From Micrococcales bacterium (lineage in GTDB: Bacteria > Actinomycetota > Actinomycetes > S36-B12 > UBA5976), in the NCBI GenBank assembly GCA_024640585.1, contig JAHEEQ010000032.1, forward strand, positions 1-7,086: 7,086 nucleotides of DNA. Direction: 5' to 3'. The position numbers and the translations under genes were made by a program. Position 1 is the stretch's first letter. Each line of letters opens with the position of its first letter. The notes under the pieces were generated by a model, which was not told the DNA's origin, ran no database searches, and saw nothing but the letters and a program-made list of their open reading frames with translations. Of the stretch, positions 1 through 7,049 are shown in pieces.

Positions 1-1148
1 ACTTCGAATACACGTTCAGCAGATGCAATGCCTGACTGCAATTGATTCATTTGGCCAGCAATGCCTGAGAGTGGCATGGTGAATTGACGGGAATATTGAA
101 TAAAAGCTTGGACATCTCCGATCGACATTGAACCGGATGTAACGCGTAGTGCACCAAGCACTGCAATAGTCACGTAGTTGATATTGGAAAGCAATTGCAT
201 TATTGGCTGAATTAATCCACTCAAGAATGTTGCTTTAAAACTAGATTCATAAAGTTCATCGTTGTACTTATTGAATTTCTCTAACGAATTCTTTCTTTGT
301 CCATATGCGAGCACCACACTGTGGCCTGTATGAGTTTCTTCGATGTGTCCATTCAATTCACCTGTTGATTTCCATTGCGTAACAAATTGGGACTGTGATT
401 TCTTGGCAATTGCAGCAGTCGTCACTATTGAAAGCGGGATGATTACCAGAGAGACCACAGCTAATATTGGGGAAATCCAAAACATCAATATCAAACCACC
501 AATAACCTGCAAAACTGAGTTGAGTAATTGGTTGAGGCCTTGCTGTAGCGAGTTTCCAATATTGTCGATGTCATTTGTCACACGACTCAATAAATCTCCG
601 CGGGATTGTCCGTCGAAATATTTAAGAGGTAATTTCGGAAGTTTCGCTTGTACATCGCGGCGCATCTGGAAGACAAACCTTTGCGCAATGCCTGACATCA
701 AATAACCTTGTATCCAAGAAAGTATCGTAGAACCGACATATAGTGCGATAACTAACAAAATAATTTTTCCGAGTGCCGTGAAATCTATGCCTGCCCCGGG
801 CACAAAATTCATGGCTGAAATCATGTCCGCTAATTGAGTTTGGCCTTGAGCATTTAGTCCAGCAATAACCTGTTCTTTAGTCACTCCCGATGGGAACTTG
901 GAAGAGATGAAACCTTCAAAAATGATGTTGGTGGCTTGTCCCAAAGTTTTAGGACCGAGGATTGATAGACCTACGCTCGCGCTTGTTAGGAAAAGCACAA
1001 AGTACAAAACGATTTTTTGGCGGGCAAGTAATCCGAGTAATCGCTTTACTGTTGCTTTAGTGTTCAATGGTTTAGAAGCTGGCGCGCCGCCGCCGCCAAA
1101 TGGACCATGTCCACCACCGCGCATTGGGCCGCCGCCTCGCATACTCAT
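1..1148 (-). CDS. ABC exporter half-transporter, TM288-like partner (3' end missing: membrane domain only)
   Basis: This is the second half of a heterodimeric ABC exporter that moves substrates, probably drugs or lipids, out across the inner membrane. I translated the minus strand by hand. It is open from ATG at 1148 to the window edge, giving 382 complete codons, whereas such proteins usually run to about 600 residues. Residues 4-21 are a Gly-rich, Pro-containing cytoplasmic tail (MRGGG repeats). TM1 is about 45-65. A loop of about 60 residues separates it from TM2 at about 127-149. The coupling region carries the family motif RGDLLSRVTNDIDNI at 183-197. Further membrane segments lie at about 208-248 and 309-336, and QSGIASAERVFE at 371-382 marks the membrane-to-ATPase linker. 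The start overlaps the stop of the upstream gene as ATGA, and GGAG at complement 1157-1160 is a suitably placed ribosome binding site, so translation is probably coupled. The ATPase domain lies outside the window. I infer that it is the catalytically competent half, because its partner is degenerate. The family is clear but the substrate is unknown. Confidence 0.9.
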   Translation of the reverse strand, partial: MSMRGGGPMRGGGHGPFGGGGAPASKPLNTKATVKRLLGLLARQKIVLYFVLFLTSASVGLSILGPKTLGQATNIIFEGFISSKFPSGVTKEQVIAGLNAQGQTQLADMISAMNFVPGAGIDFTALGKIILLVIALYVGSTILSWIQGYLMSGIAQRFVFQMRRDVQAKLPKLPLKYFDGQSRGDLLSRVTNDIDNIGNSLQQGLNQLLNSVLQVIGGLILMFWISPILAVVSLVIIPLSIVTTAAIAKKSQSQFVTQWKSTGELNGHIEETHTGHSVVLAYGQRKNSLEKFNKYNDELYESSFKATFLSGLIQPIMQLLSNINYVTIAVLGALRVTSGSMSIGDVQAFIQYSRQFTMPLSGIAGQMNQLQSGIASAERVFE

Positions 1149-2863
1149 ACGTTCAACTCCGCTTGTGAGTCGACGATTTCACGATAGGTGAGGCAGATTT
1201 CTAGCAATTCGTGGTGTGTGCCGTTTCCAACAATTTGACCTTCATCAATAACGAGGATGCGGTCAGCATTCTTGATGCTCGAGATTCTTTGAGCAACAAT
1301 TACAACAGTCGCATTATTCGTTTCTTTACTTAATGCATCACGTAATTTCGCATCGGTTGTTGCATCAAGCGCACTTAAACAATCATCAAAAATATAGATA
1401 TCTGGCTTTTTGGCAATAGCTCGGGCAATTGAAAGTCGTTGCTTTTGGCCACCAGATAGATCGGTTCCACCTTGGGCAAGGTTTGCACTTAATTGGTTTT
1501 CTAGTTTTTCCACAAATTCACTTGCTTGCGCGATGCGTAATGCCTGCCAGGTATCGGGCTCATCGATTGCGCCTAATCCGACATTCTTTGCAACAGTGTC
1601 GCCGAAAATAAAAGTGCGTTGTGGAACAAATCCAATTCTTGCCCAAAGGTTTTCGAGGTCAGCTTCGCGAGTGTCCACACCATTGATAAGTACCGTACCA
1701 AGAGAAGGATCAACAAATCTCACCATGAGATTAACCAAAGTAGTTTTACCCGAGCCGGTTCCACCAATAATTGCAGTAGTTTCACCTCGATTAATCTTGA
1801 ATGAAATGTTCTCGAGGACAGGCACTTCCGCTTTTGGATAGCTGAACGTGACATTTCGAAATTCGATTGTTCCAACTTGAGTAAAGTCTTTCGAATTTGC
1901 AGGCGAAGAAATGGAAGATTCCTTTTCAAGTACCTCGCCAATTCTTTCTGCACTTGCAGCTGCTCGTGGAATCAAGATCAACATCATGGTTGCCATCATG
2001 ACCGACCCAAGTATTTGCATCAGATAGGAGATGAAGGCGGTAATGTCACCAATTTGCATCGCACCATCATTTATTAAATGACCGCCAAACCAAACCACCC
2101 CTACAGATGCGAGGTTTAAAATCATAAAAAGAATTGGCATTGAGAAAGCAAAAATGCGGTTGATTCGAAGTTGAGTTGACATCAAGTCGTGATTTGCAGT
2201 TTCAAATCGATCGCGTTCAACAACATCACGGACAAAAGCACGAATAACTCGAACACCTGAAATTTGTTCACGCAACACTGTGTTGATTCGATCAATGCGT
2301 TTTTGTACAAGTCGAAATTGTGGAATCGCAATTTTCATAACAATCGAAATAATTAAAATCATTAGTGGAATTGCGACTGCAATCAAACCAGACAAAGTTA
2401 GGTTGTGACGCATTGCCATAATCACCCCGCCAATAATGGTGATTGGTGCAGAAACCAGCATTGTTAGTCCAACTGTCATTAATACCTGAACTTGTTGGAT
2501 GTCATTTGTATTTCTTGTAATCAAAGATGGAGTTCCAAATTCATCCATCTCTGCTGGACTATAAGACAAAACTTGCCGAAATACCTCTGAACGTAGATCT
2601 CTAGCCATTTGCATAGATGACTTTGAAGCGTAATAGATCGAGATTACGGAGATTACAACCAATGCCAAAGTGATCAGCAGCATGTAGCCACCTAGCCTGA
2701 GTACGTAATCTGTATCGCCTTTTGCCACACCTTCATTGATGATGTCCGCGTTCAAACTCGGCAAAGAAAGGTTGGCCAGGGTCTGAGCCAAAATCAGCGC
2801 AAAGACCAAATAGATAGGTGCGCGATAGGGCCGGCTGTAATTCCGGAGCAATTTCCACAGCAT
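1145..2863 (-). CDS. ABC exporter half-transporter, TM287-like, with degenerate ATPase site
   Basis: At 572 residues this is a full-length membrane-plus-ATPase half of a heterodimeric type IV ABC exporter (TM287/288, BmrCD, LmrCD group). It has six membrane segments over about residues 15-300. The nucleotide-binding domain follows: A-loop Tyr342, Walker A GGTGSGKT 367-374, Q-loop Gln415, signature LSGGQ 469-473, Walker B YIFDD 490-494, D-loop SALD 497-500, and the H-loop region VAQR 523-526. Two catalytic positions deviate. Asp494 stands where the catalytic Glu is expected, and Gln525 where the H-loop His is expected. Both changes also occur in TM287, so this subunit supplies Walker A and B to the non-hydrolysing site and an intact signature to the active site. 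The start MLWKLLRNYSRPYR matches the usual family N-terminus. No clear Shine-Dalgarno sequence precedes it, which fits a leaderless message. It is first in its operon and overlaps the partner gene by four bases. Drug or lipid export is inferred from the family; the substrate cannot be read from the sequence. Confidence 0.93.
   Translation of the reverse strand: MLWKLLRNYSRPYRAPIYLVFALILAQTLANLSLPSLNADIINEGVAKGDTDYVLRLGGYMLLITLALVVISVISIYYASKSSMQMARDLRSEVFRQVLSYSPAEMDEFGTPSLITRNTNDIQQVQVLMTVGLTMLVSAPITIIGGVIMAMRHNLTLSGLIAVAIPLMILIISIVMKIAIPQFRLVQKRIDRINTVLREQISGVRVIRAFVRDVVERDRFETANHDLMSTQLRINRIFAFSMPILFMILNLASVGVVWFGGHLINDGAMQIGDITAFISYLMQILGSVMMATMMLILIPRAAASAERIGEVLEKESSISSPANSKDFTQVGTIEFRNVTFSYPKAEVPVLENISFKINRGETTAIIGGTGSGKTTLVNLMVRFVDPSLGTVLINGVDTREADLENLWARIGFVPQRTFIFGDTVAKNVGLGAIDEPDTWQALRIAQASEFVEKLENQLSANLAQGGTDLSGGQKQRLSIARAIAKKPDIYIFDDCLSALDATTDAKLRDALSKETNNATVVIVAQRISSIKNADRILVIDEGQIVGNGTHHELLEICLTYREIVDSQAELNV
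1157..1160 (-). promoter_or_regulatory. Ribosome binding site for the second exporter gene
   Basis: GGAG on the minus strand ends 8 bases before the ATG at 1148, inside the last codons of the upstream exporter gene. With the ATGA overlap it supports this start and tight translational coupling between the two halves. Confidence 0.6.
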
Positions 2864-2869
2864 ACGGTG

Positions 2870-2875
2870 AGCCTA
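2870..2875 (-). promoter_or_regulatory. Candidate -10 box for leaderless transcription of the exporter operon
   Basis: On the minus strand TAGGCT fits the TANNNT form of actinobacterial -10 elements and ends 6 bases before the exporter ATG. That spacing would start the RNA at or next to the A of the ATG, matching the lack of a Shine-Dalgarno sequence. I see no convincing -35 hexamer 16-18 bases further upstream, so the call is tentative. Confidence 0.4.
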
Positions 2876-2885
2876 ACCCCATATC

Positions 2886-2920
2886 TGTGCGTAATTGGGT
2901 CGATTTTGTGCCTAATTGGG
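2886..2920. repeat. Two-copy 14-bp direct repeat, 21-bp period, in the divergent control region
   Basis: TGTGCGTAATTGGG at 2886-2899 is repeated as TGTGCCTAATTGGG at 2907-2920, with 13 of 14 bases identical. The starts are 21 bp apart, close to two turns of B-DNA, so proteins bound to both copies would lie on the same face. The repeat lies between the two divergent operons, upstream of the candidate exporter -10 box and 68 bp before the cydA start. It could be a tandem operator for one or both operons. No regulator is identified, and chance duplication is possible. Confidence 0.5.
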
Positions 2921-2977
2921 GCCTTTGGACCCAAGACTAAATAACGGTCGATAGGTCAGGATTTGAGCATAAAAGTT

Positions 2978-2982
2978 GGAGG
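2978..2982 (+). promoter_or_regulatory. Ribosome binding site deciding the cydA start
   Basis: GGAGG lies 5 bases before the ATG at 2988. It rules out the in-frame TTG at 2976, which would overlap this very site and add four residues (MEEN) not expected in CydA. Confidence 0.85.
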
Positions 2983-2987
2983 AAAAT

Positions 2988-4382
2988 ATGAGTTCACTCG
3001 ATCTCGCCCGTTGGCAGTTCGGTATTACCACGGTTTACCACTTCCTCTTCGTACCTATCACCCTTGGCACCTCTTTCTTGGTTGCCATCATGCAAACAGC
3101 TTGGGTGCGTACGAACAATGAGAAGTGGCTACGTGCAACAAAGTTTTTTGGCAAGTTGTTGTTGATCAACTTCGCCATGGGTGTTGTGACCGGCATCGTG
3201 CAAGAGTTCCAGTTTGGAATGAACTGGTCGGACTATTCCCGCTTCGTAGGCGACATCTTTGGTGCGCCACTAGCTGTTGAGGGATTAGTTGCTTTCTTCC
3301 TCGAATCCACATTCTTAGGTCTATGGATTTTTGGTTGGGATCGTCTGCCAAAGAAAGTTCACCTTGCGACAATTTGGTTAGCAGCAATTGGCACTGCGCT
3401 ATCTGCCTACTTCATTTTGGCAGCAAATGCATTCATGCAACATCCAGTCGGATTTGAAATCAATCCAGTTACAAATCGTGCCGAGTTGACTGACTTCATT
3501 GCAGTGTTAACTCAAAACACTGCTTGGATTGCTTGGCTTCACACAGAAGCATCATCATTCTTGGTTAGCGGTGCGCTAGTCGCAGGTGTAAGTGCCTACT
3601 TGCTTTACAAAAACAAAGGTGCAGATGTTGCACGGTTAACTTTGAAATTAGGCGCAATCGCAACTTTGATTGCTGGACTTGCGGTCGCTATTACTGGTGA
3701 CATGGACAGCAAAATCATGGTTGTGCAACAACCTATGAAAATGGCTGCTGCTGAAGCGCTTTATGAAACTGAAAGTAATGCTGGCTTCTCGATTTTCACT
3801 CTAGGAAATCTTGAAGGAACCGAAGCGACTTCAGAAGTGAAGATTCCAGGTTTACTTTCATTTCTTTCAACTGGTAGCAGTACCGGTGAAGTGAAAGGAC
3901 TGAACGATTTGCAAGCTGAATACACCCAGACTTACGGTGATGGCTGGTACATGCCAAACATTCCAACTGCTTACTGGACATTCCGATTGATGATCGGTTT
4001 GGGTGGGCTTGCAATCCTTTATGGTGCTTTCGCATTGTGGACGACACGAAAAGGAAAAACACCAACTTCAAAGTGGTTCTTACGCGCATCATTAGCAGTG
4101 ACGTTCGCACCACTGTTCGGAATCTCATTTGGCTGGATGTTTACTGAGCTAGGACGCCAACCTTGGCTCGTCTTTGGTCAACTTCAAACATCACAAGGAG
4201 TCTCTCCTGGAGTGGAATCAAGTTCAGTTTTGTTCACCATGATCGGATTCACACTTCTTTACGGTGTTCTTGCAGTCATTGAATACGGATTGTTTACAAA
4301 GACAATAAAGCAAGGTCCACCGGAAACTGTCCAAGATCCATTCAATGACGAATCAAATCGTCCATTGACGTTTGCGTACTAA
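2988..4382 (+). CDS. cydA: Cytochrome bd quinol oxidase subunit I (CydA), short Q-loop type
   Basis: CydA carries the three haems and the quinol site of cytochrome bd, the inner-membrane oxidase that passes quinol electrons to O2 without pumping protons. The protein has 464 residues from the ATG chosen by its ribosome binding site. Residues matching known E. coli ligands are visible: His18 (E. coli His19, haem d), His185 in WLHTEA (His186, haem b558), Met335 in FRLMIGLG (Met393, b558), and Glu387 in the ELGRQPW block (Glu445, b595). Glu98 and Glu106 match Glu99 and Glu107 near the di-haem site. Lys251 and Glu256 match the quinol residues Lys252 and Glu257. Only 79 residues separate Glu256 and Met335, against 136 in E. 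coli, which places this in the short Q-loop group. The N-terminal LARWQFGITTVYHFLFVP is classic. It is the first gene of the operon, with cydB 13 bases downstream. Nothing looks damaged. Whether the preferred quinol is menaquinone cannot be told from the sequence, though that is usual in Actinobacteria. Confidence 0.98.
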   Translation: MSSLDLARWQFGITTVYHFLFVPITLGTSFLVAIMQTAWVRTNNEKWLRATKFFGKLLLINFAMGVVTGIVQEFQFGMNWSDYSRFVGDIFGAPLAVEGLVAFFLESTFLGLWIFGWDRLPKKVHLATIWLAAIGTALSAYFILAANAFMQHPVGFEINPVTNRAELTDFIAVLTQNTAWIAWLHTEASSFLVSGALVAGVSAYLLYKNKGADVARLTLKLGAIATLIAGLAVAITGDMDSKIMVVQQPMKMAAAEALYETESNAGFSIFTLGNLEGTEATSEVKIPGLLSFLSTGSSTGEVKGLNDLQAEYTQTYGDGWYMPNIPTAYWTFRLMIGLGGLAILYGAFALWTTRKGKTPTSKWFLRASLAVTFAPLFGISFGWMFTELGRQPWLVFGQLQTSQGVSPGVESSSVLFTMIGFTLLYGVLAVIEYGLFTKTIKQGPPETVQDPFNDESNRPLTFAY

Positions 4383-4395
4383 GAGAGTGATGTAG

Positions 4396-5451
4396 ATGTT
4401 TAATCTAGAAACCCTTCAAACAGTATGGATTGCATTAATTGCAGTTCTTTGGGTCGGCTACTTCGTTCTCGAAGGCTTCGACTTCGGTGTTGGTGTATTA
4501 CTTCCAGTTCTCGGCAAGACTGAAGCTGAAAAGCGCACAATGCTTACAACTCTTGGACCATTATGGGACGGAAATGAAGTGTGGCTCCTAGTTGCAGGTG
4601 GTGCGACTTTCGCCGCATTCCCTGAATGGTATGCAACATTATTTAGTGGCTTTTATCTTCCACTTTTCTTGATTCTTTTTGCATTGATTATCCGCGGTGT
4701 GGCATTTGAATATCGCAGTAAGTATGGCGATGTTAAATGGCGTGGTCGTTGGGATATCGCAATTGTGGTTGGTTCATTCTTACCAGCACTCTTGTGGGGT
4801 GTGGCATTCGCGAATCTTGTACGAGGTGTGGAACTAGAAAAAGTTGCATCCGGTGGGTTTATATATGTCGGAGGATTCTTCGCATTACTAAATCCATTCT
4901 CACTTTTAGGCGGTCTAGTAACTCTTACGTTGTTCCTGACACATGGTGCCATTTTCATTTCATTGAAAACAGATGGTGACTTGCGCTATCGCGCACGCAG
5001 TCTTGCGATCAAATTGGGACTTGTTGCTACAGTCCTAGCTGTTGTATTCCTTCTATGGGCACAGCTTGCATATAGCGCAAACACATGGACCTGGGCTCCA
5101 GTATTAATTGCTGCTGTCTCATGGCTAGCTGGTATTGCAAGTATGCAAAAAGGTCGCGAGGGTTGGGCGTTCACATTCAGTGCACTTACATTGGCAATGG
5201 CTGTGGTTTCAGTTATTGGATTTATGTATCCGAATGTGATGCCTAATCTTGATCGTTCGCAAGTTGGGTTAACAATTGCAAATGCATCCTCTACTGAAGG
5301 TACATTGAAAATTATGACCATAGTGGCGATTGTGATGACACCAATAGTTTTGGCCTACCAAGGTTGGACCTATTGGGTATTTAGAAAGCGCTTGACTGCT
5401 GACATGATTCCAAATCCTGAAAAAGGAACTTTGGATCACGTAAACGCATAA
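4396..5451 (+). CDS. cydB: Cytochrome bd quinol oxidase subunit II (CydB)
   Basis: CydB is the membrane partner of CydA. It stabilises the haem-bearing subunit and contributes a proton path. At 351 residues it is of normal family length, with about eight hydrophobic segments. Hallmarks are EGFDFGVG at 26-33 with Asp29, GPLWDGNEVWL at 54-64 with Asp58 (the proton-channel Asp of E. coli CydB), AGGATFAAFPEWYA at 67-80, LIIRGVAFEYR at 97-107 with Arg100, and LTHGAIFISLKT at 181-192. The C-terminal region around 304-330 (LKIMTIVAIVMTPIVLAYQGWTYW and on) is also typical. The ATG follows the cydA stop by 13 bases. An earlier ATG at 4390 is closed at once by TAG and cannot be the start. The ribosome binding site is only weak (AAGAGAG at 4381-4387), so translation may be partly coupled to cydA. 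The cydD gene begins 20 bases after the stop, leaving no room for a small CydX-type subunit gene. Confidence 0.98.
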   Translation: MFNLETLQTVWIALIAVLWVGYFVLEGFDFGVGVLLPVLGKTEAEKRTMLTTLGPLWDGNEVWLLVAGGATFAAFPEWYATLFSGFYLPLFLILFALIIRGVAFEYRSKYGDVKWRGRWDIAIVVGSFLPALLWGVAFANLVRGVELEKVASGGFIYVGGFFALLNPFSLLGGLVTLTLFLTHGAIFISLKTDGDLRYRARSLAIKLGLVATVLAVVFLLWAQLAYSANTWTWAPVLIAAVSWLAGIASMQKGREGWAFTFSALTLAMAVVSVIGFMYPNVMPNLDRSQVGLTIANASSTEGTLKIMTIVAIVMTPIVLAYQGWTYWVFRKRLTADMIPNPEKGTLDHVNA

Positions 5452-5471
5452 CAGTCTGTCAAACTACGGCG

Positions 5472-7049
5472 GTGCGACCATTTGACCTGCGATTGGCTAA
5501 GGAATTAAAACCAGTCAAAGGAAGTATTGGCCTCACCGCCGTTTTGGCTTTTATCGCAGCAGCAGCTTTAGTTTTTCAAGCAATTTTCACCGCCCGCGGA
5601 ATTAGTGAAGCATTTCTTGACCATAAAAAAATATCAGAGGTCATGCCGCTGATTATTTTTGCGGCTATTGCTTGGGTGGTTCGAACTCTTGTAAATAGTA
5701 TTAGCGATGCACTAAGCCGCAGATTTGGTTTGCAAGCAGTTGCAGATTTACGCCAACAAGCAATTGCAAAAGTACTGCAGATTCGCAAATTGCCAATGTC
5801 ATCAGGTGGTGCTGTAACTTTATTGACTCGCGGGATTGACGGACTTGAAATCTATGTTTCTAAATACCTGCCGCAACTTGTAATTTCTGCGATTGTCCCA
5901 TTAGGCATCGGGGCGGTGATTCTTTGGTTGGATCCTCTAGCGGCATTGGTTTTAGTGTTGACTATTCCGCTAATACCTCTGTTTATGGCACTTGTTGGTT
6001 GGTTTACATCGGCAAATGTAGAAAAACATTGGCAACAAGTGACGAAGCTTTCAGGAACTCTTGCTGATCTAATGAATGGTCTTCCAGAACTTACAATTTT
6101 TAATCGAGCTAAACAACAAGCATCAGAAATTGAAAGACTGGGAAAACTTCAGCAAACTGCGACAATGAAAGTTTTGAGACTTTCATTTCTCTCGGCATTT
6201 GTTTTGGAATTACTTGCAACTATTTCGGTAGCAATAGTTGCTGTTGCCATCGGATTGCGCCTTGTAAATGGCGAAATCGAATTTTGGAAAGGACTGGCTG
6301 TTCTCGTTTTGGCTCCAGACGTTTATGCACCATTGCGCATGCTGGGAGTGCATTTTCACGCAGCATTGGAAGGTATGGAGGCATGGAATCAAGCCACACA
6401 AATTCTTGATGCCCCTACTATCGAACGCGGTACGAACGAATCTGAATTTTCCGAAATTTCTTGGCCAACCCAAACTGTCTTGCTCGGTGAAAACAAAATT
6501 GCAATCCCAGGTGGCGCGATAGCAGCGGGCACCATCACGGTTGTGGTTGGACCAAGTGGAATCGGTAAGTCAACCTTATTACGAATGATTTGTGGCGAGG
6601 TTGAGGGCAAAGTTTCGGCTAATGACTTTTCACAAAAAGCTTTCGCAAGAAGTATTGCTCTTGTAACTCAAGATGCACACCTTCCTGAGGGAAGTGTGCG
6701 CGAATTATTGCAATATGGAAACAGTCGTGCAATCTGTGATGAAGAGATAAATGAGGTTTTATCCAATCTGGATTTACAAATGCCCCTTGACCAATATGTG
6801 AGCGACCGAAGTGTTGGAGTTTCAATCGGTCAACGTAGACGACTTTCAATTGCTCACGCACTTCTTCGCAAACCAAGAATTTTGTTACTTGACGAACCAA
6901 GTGCCGCACTAGATTCTAAGAGTGAAGAGAAAATCATCGAAGTTGTGCAGAATTTCGCTCAAAATGGCGGCGCAGTATTGACAGTGGCACATCGGATAAA
7001 TTTCCGCGCAATAAGTGATCATGTTATTGAATTTGTGGACTTGCGATGA
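5472..7049 (+). CDS. cydD: CydD half of the CydDC ABC transporter for cytochrome bd assembly
   Basis: CydDC is a heterodimeric ABC transporter of the inner membrane required to mature cytochrome bd; proposed cargoes are haem and thiols (cysteine, glutathione). This protein of 525 residues matches E. coli CydD closely in the membrane domain: KYLPQLVISAIVPL 131-144, IPLIPLFMALVGW 165-177, LADLMNGLPELTIFNRAK 197-214, VLRLSFLSAFVLELLATISVA 234-254 and LAPDVYAPLRMLGVHFHA 280-297. The ATPase domain shows Walker A GPSGIGKST 360-368, Q-loop Gln400, a degenerate signature VSIGQ 450-454 (E. coli CydD has LSVGQ), Walker B LLLDE 471-475 with catalytic Glu475, D-loop SAALD 477-481 and His507. It is compact: 34 residues from Walker Lys366 to Gln400, no obvious aromatic A-loop, and only 18 residues after His507. 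E. coli CydD has 588 residues. The GTG start lacks a good ribosome binding site but gives MRPFDLRLAKEL, as in actinobacterial CydD. The stop overlaps the next start (ATGA). Confidence 0.95.
   Translation: MRPFDLRLAKELKPVKGSIGLTAVLAFIAAAALVFQAIFTARGISEAFLDHKKISEVMPLIIFAAIAWVVRTLVNSISDALSRRFGLQAVADLRQQAIAKVLQIRKLPMSSGGAVTLLTRGIDGLEIYVSKYLPQLVISAIVPLGIGAVILWLDPLAALVLVLTIPLIPLFMALVGWFTSANVEKHWQQVTKLSGTLADLMNGLPELTIFNRAKQQASEIERLGKLQQTATMKVLRLSFLSAFVLELLATISVAIVAVAIGLRLVNGEIEFWKGLAVLVLAPDVYAPLRMLGVHFHAALEGMEAWNQATQILDAPTIERGTNESEFSEISWPTQTVLLGENKIAIPGGAIAAGTITVVVGPSGIGKSTLLRMICGEVEGKVSANDFSQKAFARSIALVTQDAHLPEGSVRELLQYGNSRAICDEEINEVLSNLDLQMPLDQYVSDRSVGVSIGQRRRLSIAHALLRKPRILLLDEPSAALDSKSEEKIIEVVQNFAQNGGAVLTVAHRINFRAISDHVIEFVDLR

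Larger units (their letters stand above)
2864..2987. promoter_or_regulatory. Divergent intergenic control region between the exporter and cyd operons
   Basis: This is the only sizeable non-coding stretch in the window, and both operons must start here unless an internal promoter exists. Besides the direct repeat it contains an imperfect 13-bp palindrome at 2923-2935 (CTTTGGACCCAAG, one mismatched pair around the central base). An AT-rich block TAAATA lies at 2938-2943. GGTCGAT occurs at 2898-2904 and again at 2946-2952. A cydA promoter is expected in the right half, but I cannot pick a -35/-10 pair with good spacing. Any of these sequences could be part of an oxygen- or redox-responsive switch; that is inference. 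Confidence 0.6.

Noticed and set aside
343..705. Plus-strand 120-codon reading frame
   Set aside because: It lies opposite the conserved membrane domain of the partial exporter gene, whose minus-strand translation matches the family throughout.
898..1191. Plus-strand reading frame with a proline-rich segment
   Set aside because: It is the antisense shadow of the Gly-rich start of the second exporter gene; it has no ribosome binding site or recognisable domain.
2886..2920. Rex-type redox operator
   Set aside because: Rex sites are palindromes with TGTGA and TCACA arms; here both copies point the same way and no TCACA arm is present.
2895..2934. Inverted repeat TTGGGTC / GACCCAA as a hairpin
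   Set aside because: The 7-bp arms are 26 bases apart and there is no U-run, so it is neither a terminator nor a convincing operator; the left arm is also part of the direct repeat.
2976..2987. TTG start four codons upstream for cydA
   Set aside because: It would overlap the GGAGG ribosome binding site, and the ATG at 2988 gives the usual CydA N-terminus.
5452..5471. Possible terminator or small gene between cydB and cydD
   Set aside because: The gap is only 20 bases, with no stem or room for a gene, so the two genes are very likely co-transcribed.
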